Part shown: positions 43,782 to 52,617 of the stretch, one piece after another
How positions within the stretch are numbered: the first letter of the stretch is position 1
Layout of the letters: every line of letters begins with the position of its first letter
Origin: Nannocystis pusilla
GTDB lineage: Bacteria > Myxococcota_A > Polyangia > Nannocystales > Nannocystaceae
Direction: 5' to 3'
DNA length: 64,000 nt
Assembly (NCBI RefSeq): GCF_020073745.1
Contig: NZ_JAIRAU010000040.1
Coordinates: 62,001-126,000 of the forward strand
The notes under the pieces: model-generated
The model's database searches: none
Told to the model about the DNA's origin: nothing
The model's input: the letters and a program-made list of their open reading frames with translations, nothing else
Made by a program: the position numbers and the translations under genes

Positions 43782-45410
43782 TCACTCGCCGAACACGCGC
43801 ACCAGCTCCATGTTCTCCGGGACATGCTCCTTCAGCCATGTCCCGAGGCGCACCCGGCTCTCGCGCCAGAACGCGGCCAGATCGGTCCCCGCCGCCGCGT
43901 CGAGCCCCTGCACCGCCGCCACGAAGCCGCGGATCACCGGCGCGAAGGCGGGCACGCGCAGCGGGTCGTTGCCGTGGCGCGGCGCGATCGCCCCGACGTC
44001 GAAGTTGCGCGTGCGGGCCAGCGCCGGCGCGACCGGGTCGCGCGGCTCGACGAGCAGGTACAGGTCGCCCTGCCCCGGCGCCGCCGCGCGCTCGCGCAGG
44101 TGCACGCACACGAACCCGAGGCGCTCGGGCGGCGCCTCGCCGAGCGGCCGCCCCAGGCCCTCGGCGCGGGCCGTCTGGCGCGCCGTCGCCTCGTCGCGCA
44201 CCTCGTCGAGCGCCAGGTTCTGCACCAGCCCGCTGGTCAGCACCACGAACGCCTTCTGCGGCTTCAGCTCGGTGTCGCGGGTCAGCAAGATCCGCTTCGA
44301 CTCCCAGAAGTAGTCGTCGCGGTACAGGTTCTGCTGGTAGTAGAAGCGGACCATCCGCAGCAGGTCGCCGAACATCTCGCGGTGGTGCGCCTGGTAGCGG
44401 GCGCGCGCGGCCGCCTCGTCGGCGCCGCCCTGCAGCACCGCCACGGCCGTGCGCCCCGCGTGCCACGCCGAGTGCAGCGCCAGCAGCACCCCGGTCGACA
44501 GCACCGGATCGATGAACCCGGCCGCGTCGCCGATCTGGATCCACCCCGGACCTGTCACTTCGGATATGCGGTAGCTCCAGTCGCGCTCGTGGCGGACCGG
44601 CGTCACCCGCGTCGCCGCCGGGCCGAGCACCGGTCGCAGCTCGCCCACCGCCGCCAGCAGCCCGTCGTAGTCGCGCCGCGGCGCCCCGCGGGCCTCGCCG
44701 GCGTCGAGCTGCACCACGCCCACGCTCGCCCGCCCGCCGCCGATCGGGAAGAACCACCACCACTGATCGGCCTCGGCCAAAAACAGCGCCTGCTCGTGGC
44801 GCGGCGGCGGCACCCCGACGCAGCCCGTGAAGTGGGCCCACATCGCCTGGTGCTTCAGCCCGCCGATCTCCTCGCGCCGGCCCTTCGCGCGGCCGAGCAG
44901 CATCGACTGCCCGGTCGCGTCGATCACCAGCCGCGCCCGCGTCTCGCGCGACACGCCCTCTTGCTCCCACGTCACGCCGACCAGCCGCTCGCCGTCCCAC
45001 AGCAGCGACCGCGCGACCGCACGTTCGCGCAGCTCGGCGCCGGCGCGTCGGGCCGCGTTGAAAAGGATCGCGTCGAAGCGCGAGCGCTCGACCAGCCACG
45101 CGTGCTCATACGCGTCGCTGTCGTGGAACCACAGGTCCCAGCGCGGCGTCTTGCCCCACCCCCACAGCGTGCTCCCCGTCTTGCGCCCGAAGCCGGCTGC
45201 CTCGACCTCCGCCAGCGCGTCGATCTCCGCCAGGATCGGGATGATCCCCGGCAGCAGGCTCTCGCCGACGTGCGCGCGGGGATGCGAACCTGCCTCGAGG
45301 AGCAGGACCCGAAGCCCAGCCTTCGCCATCACCGCCGCCGCCGTGCTGCCGGCCGGCCCGCCGCCGACCACCAGCACATCGACCGCGTCGAGCTCACCAC
45401 CCGCGCTCAT
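43782..45410 (-). CDS. Flavin-dependent halogenase-like FAD oxidoreductase
   Basis: 542 aa from ATG 45410. The FAD motif VLVVGGGPAGS, a Lys in GFGRKTGS (residue 77, near the place of the conserved halogenase Lys) and QWWWFFP (216-222, cf. GWxWxIP) match the PrnC/PltA/CmlS branch. IGDAAGFIDPVLSTGV is the FAD-binding GDA motif. It could halogenate a small or carrier-bound substrate, but the G and I of GWxWxIP are changed. It may instead be a related geranylgeranyl reductase-like or hydroxylating enzyme. No biosynthetic cluster surrounds it, only a peptidase and a transporter. The C-terminal codons overlap repeat-like sequence. Confidence 0.75.
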   Translation of the reverse strand: MSAGGELDAVDVLVVGGGPAGSTAAAVMAKAGLRVLLLEAGSHPRAHVGESLLPGIIPILAEIDALAEVEAAGFGRKTGSTLWGWGKTPRWDLWFHDSDAYEHAWLVERSRFDAILFNAARRAGAELRERAVARSLLWDGERLVGVTWEQEGVSRETRARLVIDATGQSMLLGRAKGRREEIGGLKHQAMWAHFTGCVGVPPPRHEQALFLAEADQWWWFFPIGGGRASVGVVQLDAGEARGAPRRDYDGLLAAVGELRPVLGPAATRVTPVRHERDWSYRISEVTGPGWIQIGDAAGFIDPVLSTGVLLALHSAWHAGRTAVAVLQGGADEAAARARYQAHHREMFGDLLRMVRFYYQQNLYRDDYFWESKRILLTRDTELKPQKAFVVLTSGLVQNLALDEVRDEATARQTARAEGLGRPLGEAPPERLGFVCVHLRERAAAPGQGDLYLLVEPRDPVAPALARTRNFDVGAIAPRHGNDPLRVPAFAPVIRGFVAAVQGLDAAAGTDLAAFWRESRVRLGTWLKEHVPENMELVRVFGE

Positions 45411-45419
45411 CGCCCCCGC

Positions 45420-45520
45420 CCTTCCGGCATGTGCATTCGAACATGTCCCGCGACACATGTCCCCGCGCGCGAGTCCGCAACGACATGCCTTTTATAACAT
45501 GTCTCTCCGAACATGTCCGA
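45420..45520. repeat. Palindromic repeat cluster between halogenase and transporter genes
   Basis: Five ACATGTC / GCATG units lie in about 100 bp (45428, 45440, 45455, 45483-45500, 45511). The pattern is AACATGTCCCG, ACACATGTCCC, CGACATGCC, AACATGTCTC and AACATGTCCG. The arms are recognisable but the loops are degraded. Confidence 0.72.
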
Positions 45521-45534
45521 TAACACCGCCGTCG

Positions 45535-47403
45535 TCACGCGTCCGTCCGCGCCCCGCGGTAGAGGAACCAGCAGATCGCGGCCACCAGCGCCAGCGTCGC
45601 CAGCTCGCCGACCTCGCCGCCGAGCAGCGGCGGGGCCTTCTTCGGCACCAGCCCCGAGACCACGAGCCCGGCCACGAGCACGCCTGCCAGGCCCTCGCCG
45701 GCCACCACCCCCGCGGCGGCGAGGATCCCGCTGCGGGCCTCGCCGCCGGTCGGGCGACCGCGCTCGGACAGCGCGCGCACGCAGCCGCCGAGGAAGATCG
45801 GCAGCATCGACGCGATCGGGAGGTACACCCCGATCGCGAACGCCAGCCCCGACACCCCGCACAGCATCGCCGCGCCCGAGATCCCCGCGCCGGTGGCGAC
45901 CAGGCCCCACGGCAGCTCGCCGCTCAGCACGCCCTCGATGATCGTCTTCATCAGGGTCGCCTGCGGGGCCGCCAGCTCCTTTCCGCCGAAGCCGTAGCTC
46001 GACAGCAGCAGCACCGTCCCGGCCACCACCCAGCAGGCGCACGCGGCCCCGATGAGCTGCCCGAGCTGCTGCCGCGCCGGCGTCGCCCCGACCAGGTAGC
46101 CGGTCTTCAGGTCCTGGGAGATGTCGCCGGCCTTCGACGTCGCCACCGCCACCACGGTGCCGACCGTCAGCACCGCCGCGCGGGCGCCGAGGTCGTCCCA
46201 GCCGAACGCCGCGAACACGGCCGCGGTGCCGAGCAGCGTCACCAGCGTGATGCCCGACGTCGGCTGCGACGACACCCCGACGATGCCGACGATCCGCGCC
46301 GCTACCGCGACCGACAGCAGGCCGAACACCGCCACCCCGACCGCGCACACCAGCCGGCCGACGAACCCGAGGTCGCCGGCGATGAGCCCCGGCACCAGCG
46401 CGACCGCGGCGATCACCACCGCGATGGCCGCGGCGATGAACCCGCCCGGCAGGTCGCGGTCGGTCGGCGCCGCGGCGCCCGCCGTTGAACCTGTCTCTTT
46501 GCGCATGCCCCTTGCGACAGATACGAAAGCACCTGCCATCATGGGCATGTTCCGCAGGACAGTCAGGATCCCCGCGGTCGCCACCGCCCCCGCACCGATG
46601 TAGCGGATGTACTGGCGCCAGATCTGCGACGCGTCCATCTGCGCGATCGTCAGCTCGCGCTCGGGGTAGAGCGGCCCGGGCAGGCCGGCGCCGATCCACG
46701 CGATCAGCGGGATCAGGGCCAGCGACGACACCACCGCCCCGGCGACCACCACCGCGGCCTGGCGGTAGCCGAGGATGAAGCCGACGGCCAGCAGCGCCGG
46801 CGCGAACTCCAGCGCCACCTCGGCCTTCGGCAGCAGCGGCACCGCCGCGCCCGCCTCGGAGGGCACCGCGAACAGCAGCGCGACCAGCAGCTTCATGCCC
46901 GCGCCGACGGCCATGCCGCGGAAGATCCACGCGCTGCCGCTCGCGCTGGTCGTCGTCGCCTTCAGCACCTCCGCGCACGCGCGGCCCTCGGGGTACGGCA
47001 GCTCGCCGTGGGCCTCGACGATCAGCATGCGCCGCAGCGGGATCATCGCCGCGAGCCCCAGGATCCCGCCGAGCAGGGCCAGCAGCGCGATCTGCCAGAA
47101 CGGCGGCGCGAGGCCCCACAGGAACAGCGCCGGGATGGTGAAGATCGTGCCGGTCGCCAGCGACGTCGAGGCCGAGCCGATCGTCTGTGACAGGTTGGCC
47201 TCGAGCAGGCTGGCCCGCCCGCGCAGCAGCGCCACCGTCATCACCGACGCCGGGATCGACGCCGACACCGTCATCCCGACCTTGAGCCCGAGGTACGCGT
47301 TGGCGGCCCCGAACACGACCCCGAGGGCGACGCCGGTGACGACCGCGCGGACCGTGAACTCGCGCGAGGAGGGCGGGGCGCTCGGGGGTGCGTCGGCGGT
47401 CAC
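45535..47403 (-). CDS. OPT-family oligopeptide/metal-chelate transporter
   Basis: 622 aa from a GTG at 47403; a TTG five codons earlier is less likely. It has about 15 hydrophobic segments and the OPT signatures NAYLGLKVGMTVSASIPASV, ELPYPEGRACAEVLKA and DISQDLKTGYLVGATP. OPT carriers move peptides or metal chelates across the inner membrane. The cytoplasmic loop around GMRKETGSTAGAA, encoded near 46490-46560, contains palindromic repeat-like sequence and may be a small insertion. No neighbouring gene tells the substrate. Confidence 0.9.
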   Translation of the reverse strand: MTADAPPSAPPSSREFTVRAVVTGVALGVVFGAANAYLGLKVGMTVSASIPASVMTVALLRGRASLLEANLSQTIGSASTSLATGTIFTIPALFLWGLAPPFWQIALLALLGGILGLAAMIPLRRMLIVEAHGELPYPEGRACAEVLKATTTSASGSAWIFRGMAVGAGMKLLVALLFAVPSEAGAAVPLLPKAEVALEFAPALLAVGFILGYRQAAVVVAGAVVSSLALIPLIAWIGAGLPGPLYPERELTIAQMDASQIWRQYIRYIGAGAVATAGILTVLRNMPMMAGAFVSVARGMRKETGSTAGAAAPTDRDLPGGFIAAAIAVVIAAVALVPGLIAGDLGFVGRLVCAVGVAVFGLLSVAVAARIVGIVGVSSQPTSGITLVTLLGTAAVFAAFGWDDLGARAAVLTVGTVVAVATSKAGDISQDLKTGYLVGATPARQQLGQLIGAACACWVVAGTVLLLSSYGFGGKELAAPQATLMKTIIEGVLSGELPWGLVATGAGISGAAMLCGVSGLAFAIGVYLPIASMLPIFLGGCVRALSERGRPTGGEARSGILAAAGVVAGEGLAGVLVAGLVVSGLVPKKAPPLLGGEVGELATLALVAAICWFLYRGARTDA

Positions 47404-47467
47404 GGCGAGCCTGTGCAATACCAGAGGTCGGCTTCCGCCGCGAGCCCCGTCGCGCCGGCGCCGCCGC

Positions 47468-48241
47468 TCAGTAGAGGCTGTAGTACAGCGTGACGACGGC
47501 GAACGGGCGCTGGACCTCGAGCTCGAAGTCCGTCTCGCCCTCGACGAACCACAGCTCGTTGAACGCGAACATCGCGTCCTCGACCGTCGCGAGCGGGAGC
47601 CCGTTGAGCGTCAGCGGGATGTCGCCGTCGCGCAGGCCGAGCGCGTGGAGGAGCTCGCCGAGGTCGGCCTGATCGACCTCGAAGCCGCCGCCGGCGGGGA
47701 GCTCCGTCAGGGTGACGTCGTCGCACAGGATCAGCGGGGACGGGTCGGCGATCAGGGCCTCGACGTCCGCGTCGTCCATGAGGTGCACGCCGCCCGAACT
47801 GGTGACCATGCTCGCCGGACTCCAGCTCGTGCACTCCGGCGGCTCCTCGGTGGTCGTCGGCACGTCCTCCGTGTCCTCGCCGCACATCAGGGACGCGCAG
47901 AAGAACTGCTCCGGCGTGAGCGCCTCCTCCTCCTCGAGGTCCCACACCTTGCGACACGCCTCTTCGTGGTTCGCCGCGCTCTCGTGCGTGCACGCGAAGT
48001 CGGGCGGCCTCCACGGGTCATCCTCGGGGCCGGGGTCGGGGTCGAGGCAGAAGCACAGCTTCGCCGTATCCGGACACTCGAGGCAGCCGCGCAATTGCGG
48101 CGGGAGCTCCGCGCTCGTGGTCGAGCCGGTCGTGCCTGCCGTGTCGGTCGTGCTGCCCGTGGGGTTGTAGAAACACCCCGCGAGGGCCCACACGCCGAGC
48201 AACAGCGGCGGCAGATACAGTCGAGATGGCTTCAAGGACAT
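47468..48241 (-). CDS. Lipoprotein with C-terminal PDZ-like domain
   Basis: 257 aa, lipobox ALAGC. A Thr/Gly-rich spacer (TTDTAGTTGSTT) and a Cys-rich middle (GCLECPDTAKLCFCLDPDPG) lead to an unassigned region. The last 70 residues resemble a PDZ domain: ELLHALGLRDGDIPLTLNGLPLATVEDAMFAF...ETDFELEVQR. It is probably a periplasmic or surface scaffold. It lies 30 bp after the HELVH lipoprotein gene and is likely cotranscribed with it, so the two may form a protease-adaptor pair. Confidence 0.75.
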   Translation of the reverse strand: MSLKPSRLYLPPLLLGVWALAGCFYNPTGSTTDTAGTTGSTTSAELPPQLRGCLECPDTAKLCFCLDPDPGPEDDPWRPPDFACTHESAANHEEACRKVWDLEEEEALTPEQFFCASLMCGEDTEDVPTTTEEPPECTSWSPASMVTSSGGVHLMDDADVEALIADPSPLILCDDVTLTELPAGGGFEVDQADLGELLHALGLRDGDIPLTLNGLPLATVEDAMFAFNELWFVEGETDFELEVQRPFAVVTLYYSLY

Positions 48242-48271
48242 ATGACTTCCGGGCGCGGTGTGACTTGCGAT

Positions 48272-49435
48272 TCAAGGAGCATCCTCGGCCACGCGCGTCA
48301 GCGAGAAGCCGACCTCCGCCGGCTCGCTCGCCAGCGCGTGGACCCGCAGCGCGTAGCGACCCGCCGCCAGCGTCCACGCCCGCGGGCTGTCGCCGCGACG
48401 GGTCGTCAACCACCCGCCCTCGTCGCACGCCCCGCAGCGGATCAGCGACACGCCGAGCGCCTGCCCGCCGATGTATCCGGTGTCCGGGAGCGTCGCGCTC
48501 GGCGCGTCGTCGCCGGCCATGCGCAGCTCGTATTTGCCGGTCGTCGGGATCGTGATGGTGCGCAGGAACAACATCTGGTCGCCGTACGGGGGCTCGTCGC
48601 CGTACGGGCCGATCGCGTCGTCCTGATCGCAGGCGCGCTCGACTCGCTCGGAGTAGCTCGCGCCGTCCCACGCCACCTCGGGCGCGGCGCACTCGATCAG
48701 CTTGGCGTCGAATCGCTGGTGCGCACACGCCGACGCGTCCGCCTCGAACGCGACCACCGTCTCCTCGAACGAGTCGCCGAACTCCTCGCGGAACACGGCG
48801 TCCACCTCGGCGACCGACGCGCCCGCCGCGAGCCCCCCGTACACGCGCAGGTACGCCGGCAACCCGTACGTCTCGATCAGGAACGCCGTGAACCCGCCGA
48901 CCAATTCGTACACCCCGAGCAGGTCGGCGAGCTCGAACCCCGACATCGTCACCAGCGCGCGCAGGTCCGGCTCCTCGGGCGCCCAGCCGATCCCGAACAA
49001 CTCGGCGCCGAGCCCCTCGTAGGCCACCGCCAGGCCCTCGCGGAGGAACGCCGGCGGCTGCCCGAGGGCACGTGCGACCACGTGGACGAGCTCGTGGTTC
49101 AAGGGCATCGACGCGGCGAACGCCTCGCCGCGGACGACACAGCCGGCCACCTCGCGGCCGCAACTGGCCGCCACGGACGCCGTCGTCTCCCAGTGAAAGC
49201 GGATCCGTTCGGCCCCGGACGGCAACGCGAGCGCGAACTCCTGCGCGAGCGCCACGACGAACGCGTCCATGTGCGCGAGCGTCCCGCCGCACGGCTCGAG
49301 CTCGTGCTCGGCGTACACCGCCACGTACTCGCCCGCGAACGCCGGCGCGTCGGCGTCGTCGTCGGCGTCGTGACACCCGAGCCCGAGCGCGCCGACGATC
49401 GCGAGTCTGCTCGCCCACTGCGCGGCTTCAGCCAT
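48272..49435 (-). CDS. Lipoprotein with HELVH zinc-peptidase motif
   Basis: 387 aa from ATG 49435, lipobox GLGC. The mature N-terminal half contains HELVH (114-118) and Glu133 in REGLAVAYE, the arrangement of gluzincin peptidases (HExxH plus distant Glu in EGLAxxxE). Further Cys pairs (CGGTLAHM, CGREVAGC) suggest disulphides. The C-terminal half (about 265-385) is a beta domain with two more Cys. It is probably an envelope metallopeptidase of a little-known family. It ends 30 bp before the PDZ-like lipoprotein. Confidence 0.72.
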   Translation of the reverse strand: MAEAAQWASRLAIVGALGLGCHDADDDADAPAFAGEYVAVYAEHELEPCGGTLAHMDAFVVALAQEFALALPSGAERIRFHWETTASVAASCGREVAGCVVRGEAFAASMPLNHELVHVVARALGQPPAFLREGLAVAYEGLGAELFGIGWAPEEPDLRALVTMSGFELADLLGVYELVGGFTAFLIETYGLPAYLRVYGGLAAGASVAEVDAVFREEFGDSFEETVVAFEADASACAHQRFDAKLIECAAPEVAWDGASYSERVERACDQDDAIGPYGDEPPYGDQMLFLRTITIPTTGKYELRMAGDDAPSATLPDTGYIGGQALGVSLIRCGACDEGGWLTTRRGDSPRAWTLAAGRYALRVHALASEPAEVGFSLTRVAEDAP

Positions 49436-49493
49436 CCGAAGCACGCAGTCTACAAAGACTGCCCGCACCCTCGCAACGCCGCTCCCGGCCGGC

Positions 49494-50150
49494 TCACAGG
49501 CCGGAGAAGAACCCGCGAGGATCCTCGCCGCGGCGGTCGCGGGCCCAGCGGAGTCGTTGGCGGCGCCACGGCGTCAGCTCGATCCGCTCCGGCGCCCGCC
49601 AGTGGCCCTCGTGGGCCCGCTGCAGCAGCGGCGCGATCGCCAGCGGGTACTCGATCGGCGTGCGGCAGGCCCACGGACCACCTGCCCCGAAGGCCAGGCG
49701 CATCTCCCACAGCGCGACCGCCCGGCGCGACTCGCCGAGCCACGGCGCCGGCTCGTCGACGCGGGCCACCAGCCCGCGCAGGCGATCGCGCAGCAGCAGC
49801 GGGCTGCCCGGCCAGACCTCGAACAGCCCGACCTGCGTGGTCGCCAGCAGGTGGATCACCGGCGTCGGCTCGATCCCCGGCACGCGGCCGGTCGCCGCCC
49901 GCCAGGCCCACGTGTCGCCCGGCGCCGCGCCCGGCGGCGTCGCGTCGCACAGCGCCCAGTCGATGCGGGCGGCCGACAGCGCCTCGTGGCCGCTGTCGAG
50001 CGACGTGTGCACCCCCACCTCGCGGTCCCAGCGCTCGAGCAGCGGCGCCGCCCGGCGGGCCCCGTCGCGCCCGCCGAACACCTGCTCGCCGAGCTCGTCG
50101 AGCGCCGCCGACAGCCACGCGCGGCCGAGGAACTCGCCCTCGCCGCTCAC
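49494..50150 (-). CDS. Hypothetical cytoplasmic protein
   Basis: 218 aa from a GTG at 50150. No signal, membrane segment or known motif. The composition is Trp/Arg-rich (DTWAWRAATGR, RQRLRWARDRRGED), and the codon bias is that of a real gene. It lies between carA and the HELVH lipoprotein on the same strand. I do not recognise the family. Confidence 0.55.
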   Translation of the reverse strand: MSGEGEFLGRAWLSAALDELGEQVFGGRDGARRAAPLLERWDREVGVHTSLDSGHEALSAARIDWALCDATPPGAAPGDTWAWRAATGRVPGIEPTPVIHLLATTQVGLFEVWPGSPLLLRDRLRGLVARVDEPAPWLGESRRAVALWEMRLAFGAGGPWACRTPIEYPLAIAPLLQRAHEGHWRAPERIELTPWRRQRLRWARDRRGEDPRGFFSGL

Positions 50151-50194
50151 GCCGGCCTCCCGGGCGACCTGCCCCGCCGGACGGCCGCGCCTGT

Positions 50195-50272
50195 CCTTCG
50201 ATCAATGTCCTTGCGGACCTGTCCGTTCACACCTGGCCCCGCAGCCATGCCCGATCGGACCTGTCCGTTCGG
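50195..50272. repeat. Palindromic repeats after carA
   Basis: TGTCC-TTGC-GGAC and CGATCGGACCTGTCCGTTCGG lie directly downstream of carA, up to its stop codon. The last unit contains the palindromic GGACCTGTCC core. Confidence 0.7.
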
Positions 50273-51463
50273 CTAGTCGGCGCGCTCGCGGCGGAGCCGG
50301 CGGACCTGGGCGACGAAGCTCGCCAGCAGGTCGGTGGCGTCGTTGGGGCCGGGGCCGGCCTCGGGGTGGTACTGGACCGAGCCGATCGGCCGGCCGCGCA
50401 CGCGCAGGCCGGCGCAGGTCCGGTCGAACAGGTTGAGGTGGGTCAGCGTCGCGCCGGCGCCGAGCGACTCGAGGTCGACGGCGAAGCCGTGGTTCTGCGA
50501 GGTGATCGCCACCTTCTTGCTGTCTTCGTGGCGAACCGGGTGGTTGCCGCCGTGGTGGCCGAACTTCATCTTGAAGGTGCGGCCGCCGAGCGCCAGCGCC
50601 AGCAGCTGGTGGCCGAGGCACACCCCGAACACCGGCGGCAGCCCCTGCGCCGCCAGCAACGCGCGCAGCTCGGCGATCACCGCCGTCGCGGCCGCCGGGT
50701 CGCCGGGGCCGTTGCTGAGCAGGATCCCGTCGGGTCGCAGCGCCAGCACCGCGCTCGCCGGCGTGCTCGCCGGCACCACCGTCACGCGGGCGCCGGCGTC
50801 GCGCAGGCGGCGGAGGATGCTGAGCTTGATCCCGTAGTCCCACACGACCACGTGCACGTCGGCCGGCGGCGCCGCGTGCTGCCAGCTCGGCTGGTCCCAC
50901 GCGTAGGTCTTGCCGGTCGTCACCCGGCCGGTCAGGTCCTGGCCCTCCATCGACGGCGCCGAGCGGGCCAGCGCCAGCAGCTCGTCGACGTCGTCGTGCT
51001 CGCTCGACAGCGCCGCCATGATCGCCCCGCGGTCGCGCAGGTGGCGGGTCAGCGCCCGCGTGTCGACCTCGGCCAGCCCGGGCAGGCCCTTGCGCGCCAG
51101 GTAGCCGCCGAGGTCCTGCTGCGAGCGCCAGCTCGAGACCACCGGCGACAGCGCGCGGACGATCAGCCCCGCGCAGCCGTGCTCGCGCGACTCCTCGTCG
51201 TCGGCGTTGACCCCGACGTTGCCGACCTCCGACACCGTCAAGCACACCAGCTGCCCGGTGTACGACGGGTCGGTGACGATCTCCTGGTAGCCCGTCATCG
51301 ACGTGTTGAACACCACCTCGCCGACCACCGTGGTGGCCGCGCCGAAGCCGAGCCCGCGGAACACCCGGCCGTCGGCCAGCACCAGCGCCCCCGGGCGCGC
51401 GGCCGGGCCGGCGGCGGTGAGCGGACGAGCGGCGAGGTCGGGGCGGGCTGTTGCTTGGGTCAT
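50273..51463 (-). CDS. carA: Carbamoyl-phosphate synthase small subunit
   Basis: 396 aa, full length. The N-terminal CarA domain (DGRVFRGLGFGA...EVVFNTSMTGYQEIVTDPSY) precedes a class I glutamine amidotransferase with catalytic Cys in GVCLGHQL and His/Glu in YHPEAGPG. It supplies ammonia to CarB, which is not in the window. It makes carbamoyl phosphate for pyrimidines and arginine. It is 19 bp downstream of pyrB; part of that gap looks like a decayed palindromic repeat. Confidence 0.96.
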   Translation of the reverse strand: MTQATARPDLAARPLTAAGPAARPGALVLADGRVFRGLGFGAATTVVGEVVFNTSMTGYQEIVTDPSYTGQLVCLTVSEVGNVGVNADDEESREHGCAGLIVRALSPVVSSWRSQQDLGGYLARKGLPGLAEVDTRALTRHLRDRGAIMAALSSEHDDVDELLALARSAPSMEGQDLTGRVTTGKTYAWDQPSWQHAAPPADVHVVVWDYGIKLSILRRLRDAGARVTVVPASTPASAVLALRPDGILLSNGPGDPAAATAVIAELRALLAAQGLPPVFGVCLGHQLLALALGGRTFKMKFGHHGGNHPVRHEDSKKVAITSQNHGFAVDLESLGAGATLTHLNLFDRTCAGLRVRGRPIGSVQYHPEAGPGPNDATDLLASFVAQVRRLRRERAD

Positions 51464-51482
51464 GGTCCTCCAGACATGTTCT

Positions 51483-52487
51483 TCAGAGCAGCTCGACCCC
51501 GCAGGCGCGGGCCAGCACCGCCATGCGGACCGCCACGCCGAGGGTGACCTGGCGGAGGATCCGGCTGTGCGGGCCGTCGGCGACCGCGTCGGCGATCTCG
51601 ACGCCGCGGTTGATCGGCCCCGGGTGCATGACGATCGCCCCGGGCTTGAGCAGGCGGACCCGCGCGGGCGTCAGCCCCCAGGCGGCGTGATAGCTCGCGG
51701 CGTCGGGGATCGCCACGTCGGCGCCGAGGCGCTCGCGCTGGATCCGCAGCATCACCGCCACGTCGGCCCCGACCAGCGCCTCGTCGAGGCTCGGCGCGAC
51801 CTTCGCCCCCAGGCGCGCGGCCAGGTCGGGCGGCGCCAGGTCGCCCGGACCCGCGACCACGCACTCGGCCCCGAGCGTGCGGAACAGCTGCAGGTCGGAG
51901 TGGGCCACCCGGCCGTGGCGGACATCGCCGCAGACGGCCACGCGCAAGCCGGCCATCGCGTCCTGCGCCGGCGCGCGGCCGAACGCCTCGAGGATCGTCA
52001 GCGCGTCGAGCAGCGCCTGCGTCGGGTGCTCGTTGACGCCGTCGCCGGCGTTGACGACGCGGGCCCGCATCACCTCGGTCCAGGCGCGCGGCACCCCGTC
52101 GCGGCGGTCGCGGACGATCACGGCGTCGAAGCCCATCGCGTCGAGGTTCTGCAGCGCGTCGCGCTCGCTCTCCCCCTTGCTGGCCGAGCTCGCCGCGTCC
52201 TGGACGAAGTGCACCACCTCGGCGCCGAGCCGGCGCGCCGCGACCTCGAAGCTGAGGCGCGTGCGCGTGCTCGGCTCGGAGAACACGCTCAAGATCTGGG
52301 CCCCGCGGAGGATCGGCAGCTCGCGCGCGCCGGTGCCCTCGGCCAGCGGCAGCACGCGGGTCGCGGCCGCGAGCACGGCGCAGGCCTCGGCGGGCGACAG
52401 GTCGGCGATCTCGCACAGGTCGCGGCCGGGACGACGAACCCGCCGCGCTGCCGCGCCCCGGTCGCCGCTGTCGCCTGCGCGGTGCAT
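51483..52487 (-). CDS. pyrB: Aspartate carbamoyltransferase catalytic subunit
   Basis: 334 aa. It has the carbamoyl phosphate site SEPSTRTRLSFE, Lys of SASKGES, and NAGDGVNEHPTQALLD. It condenses carbamoyl phosphate with aspartate, the first committed step of pyrimidine synthesis. The N-terminus has about 25 extra Arg/Gly-rich residues before the conserved start, so a later start is possible. It is first of the pyrB-carA pair, divergent from the CinA-type gene. Confidence 0.95.
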   Translation of the reverse strand: MHRAGDSGDRGAAARRVRRPGRDLCEIADLSPAEACAVLAAATRVLPLAEGTGARELPILRGAQILSVFSEPSTRTRLSFEVAARRLGAEVVHFVQDAASSASKGESERDALQNLDAMGFDAVIVRDRRDGVPRAWTEVMRARVVNAGDGVNEHPTQALLDALTILEAFGRAPAQDAMAGLRVAVCGDVRHGRVAHSDLQLFRTLGAECVVAGPGDLAPPDLAARLGAKVAPSLDEALVGADVAVMLRIQRERLGADVAIPDAASYHAAWGLTPARVRLLKPGAIVMHPGPINRGVEIADAVADGPHSRILRQVTLGVAVRMAVLARACGVELL

Positions 52488-52617
52488 CGCTTCTACCTGG
52501 CGCGGAGGGATAGCGCCGGGCCGAGCGTCGCGTCAACCCGCGCACCCCCTCGCGCCCGGACCGCGGCGGTGTCCTGGCTCACCCGCCGCTCACTCCTGGT
52601 ACGCTGCGACGAGGCCC

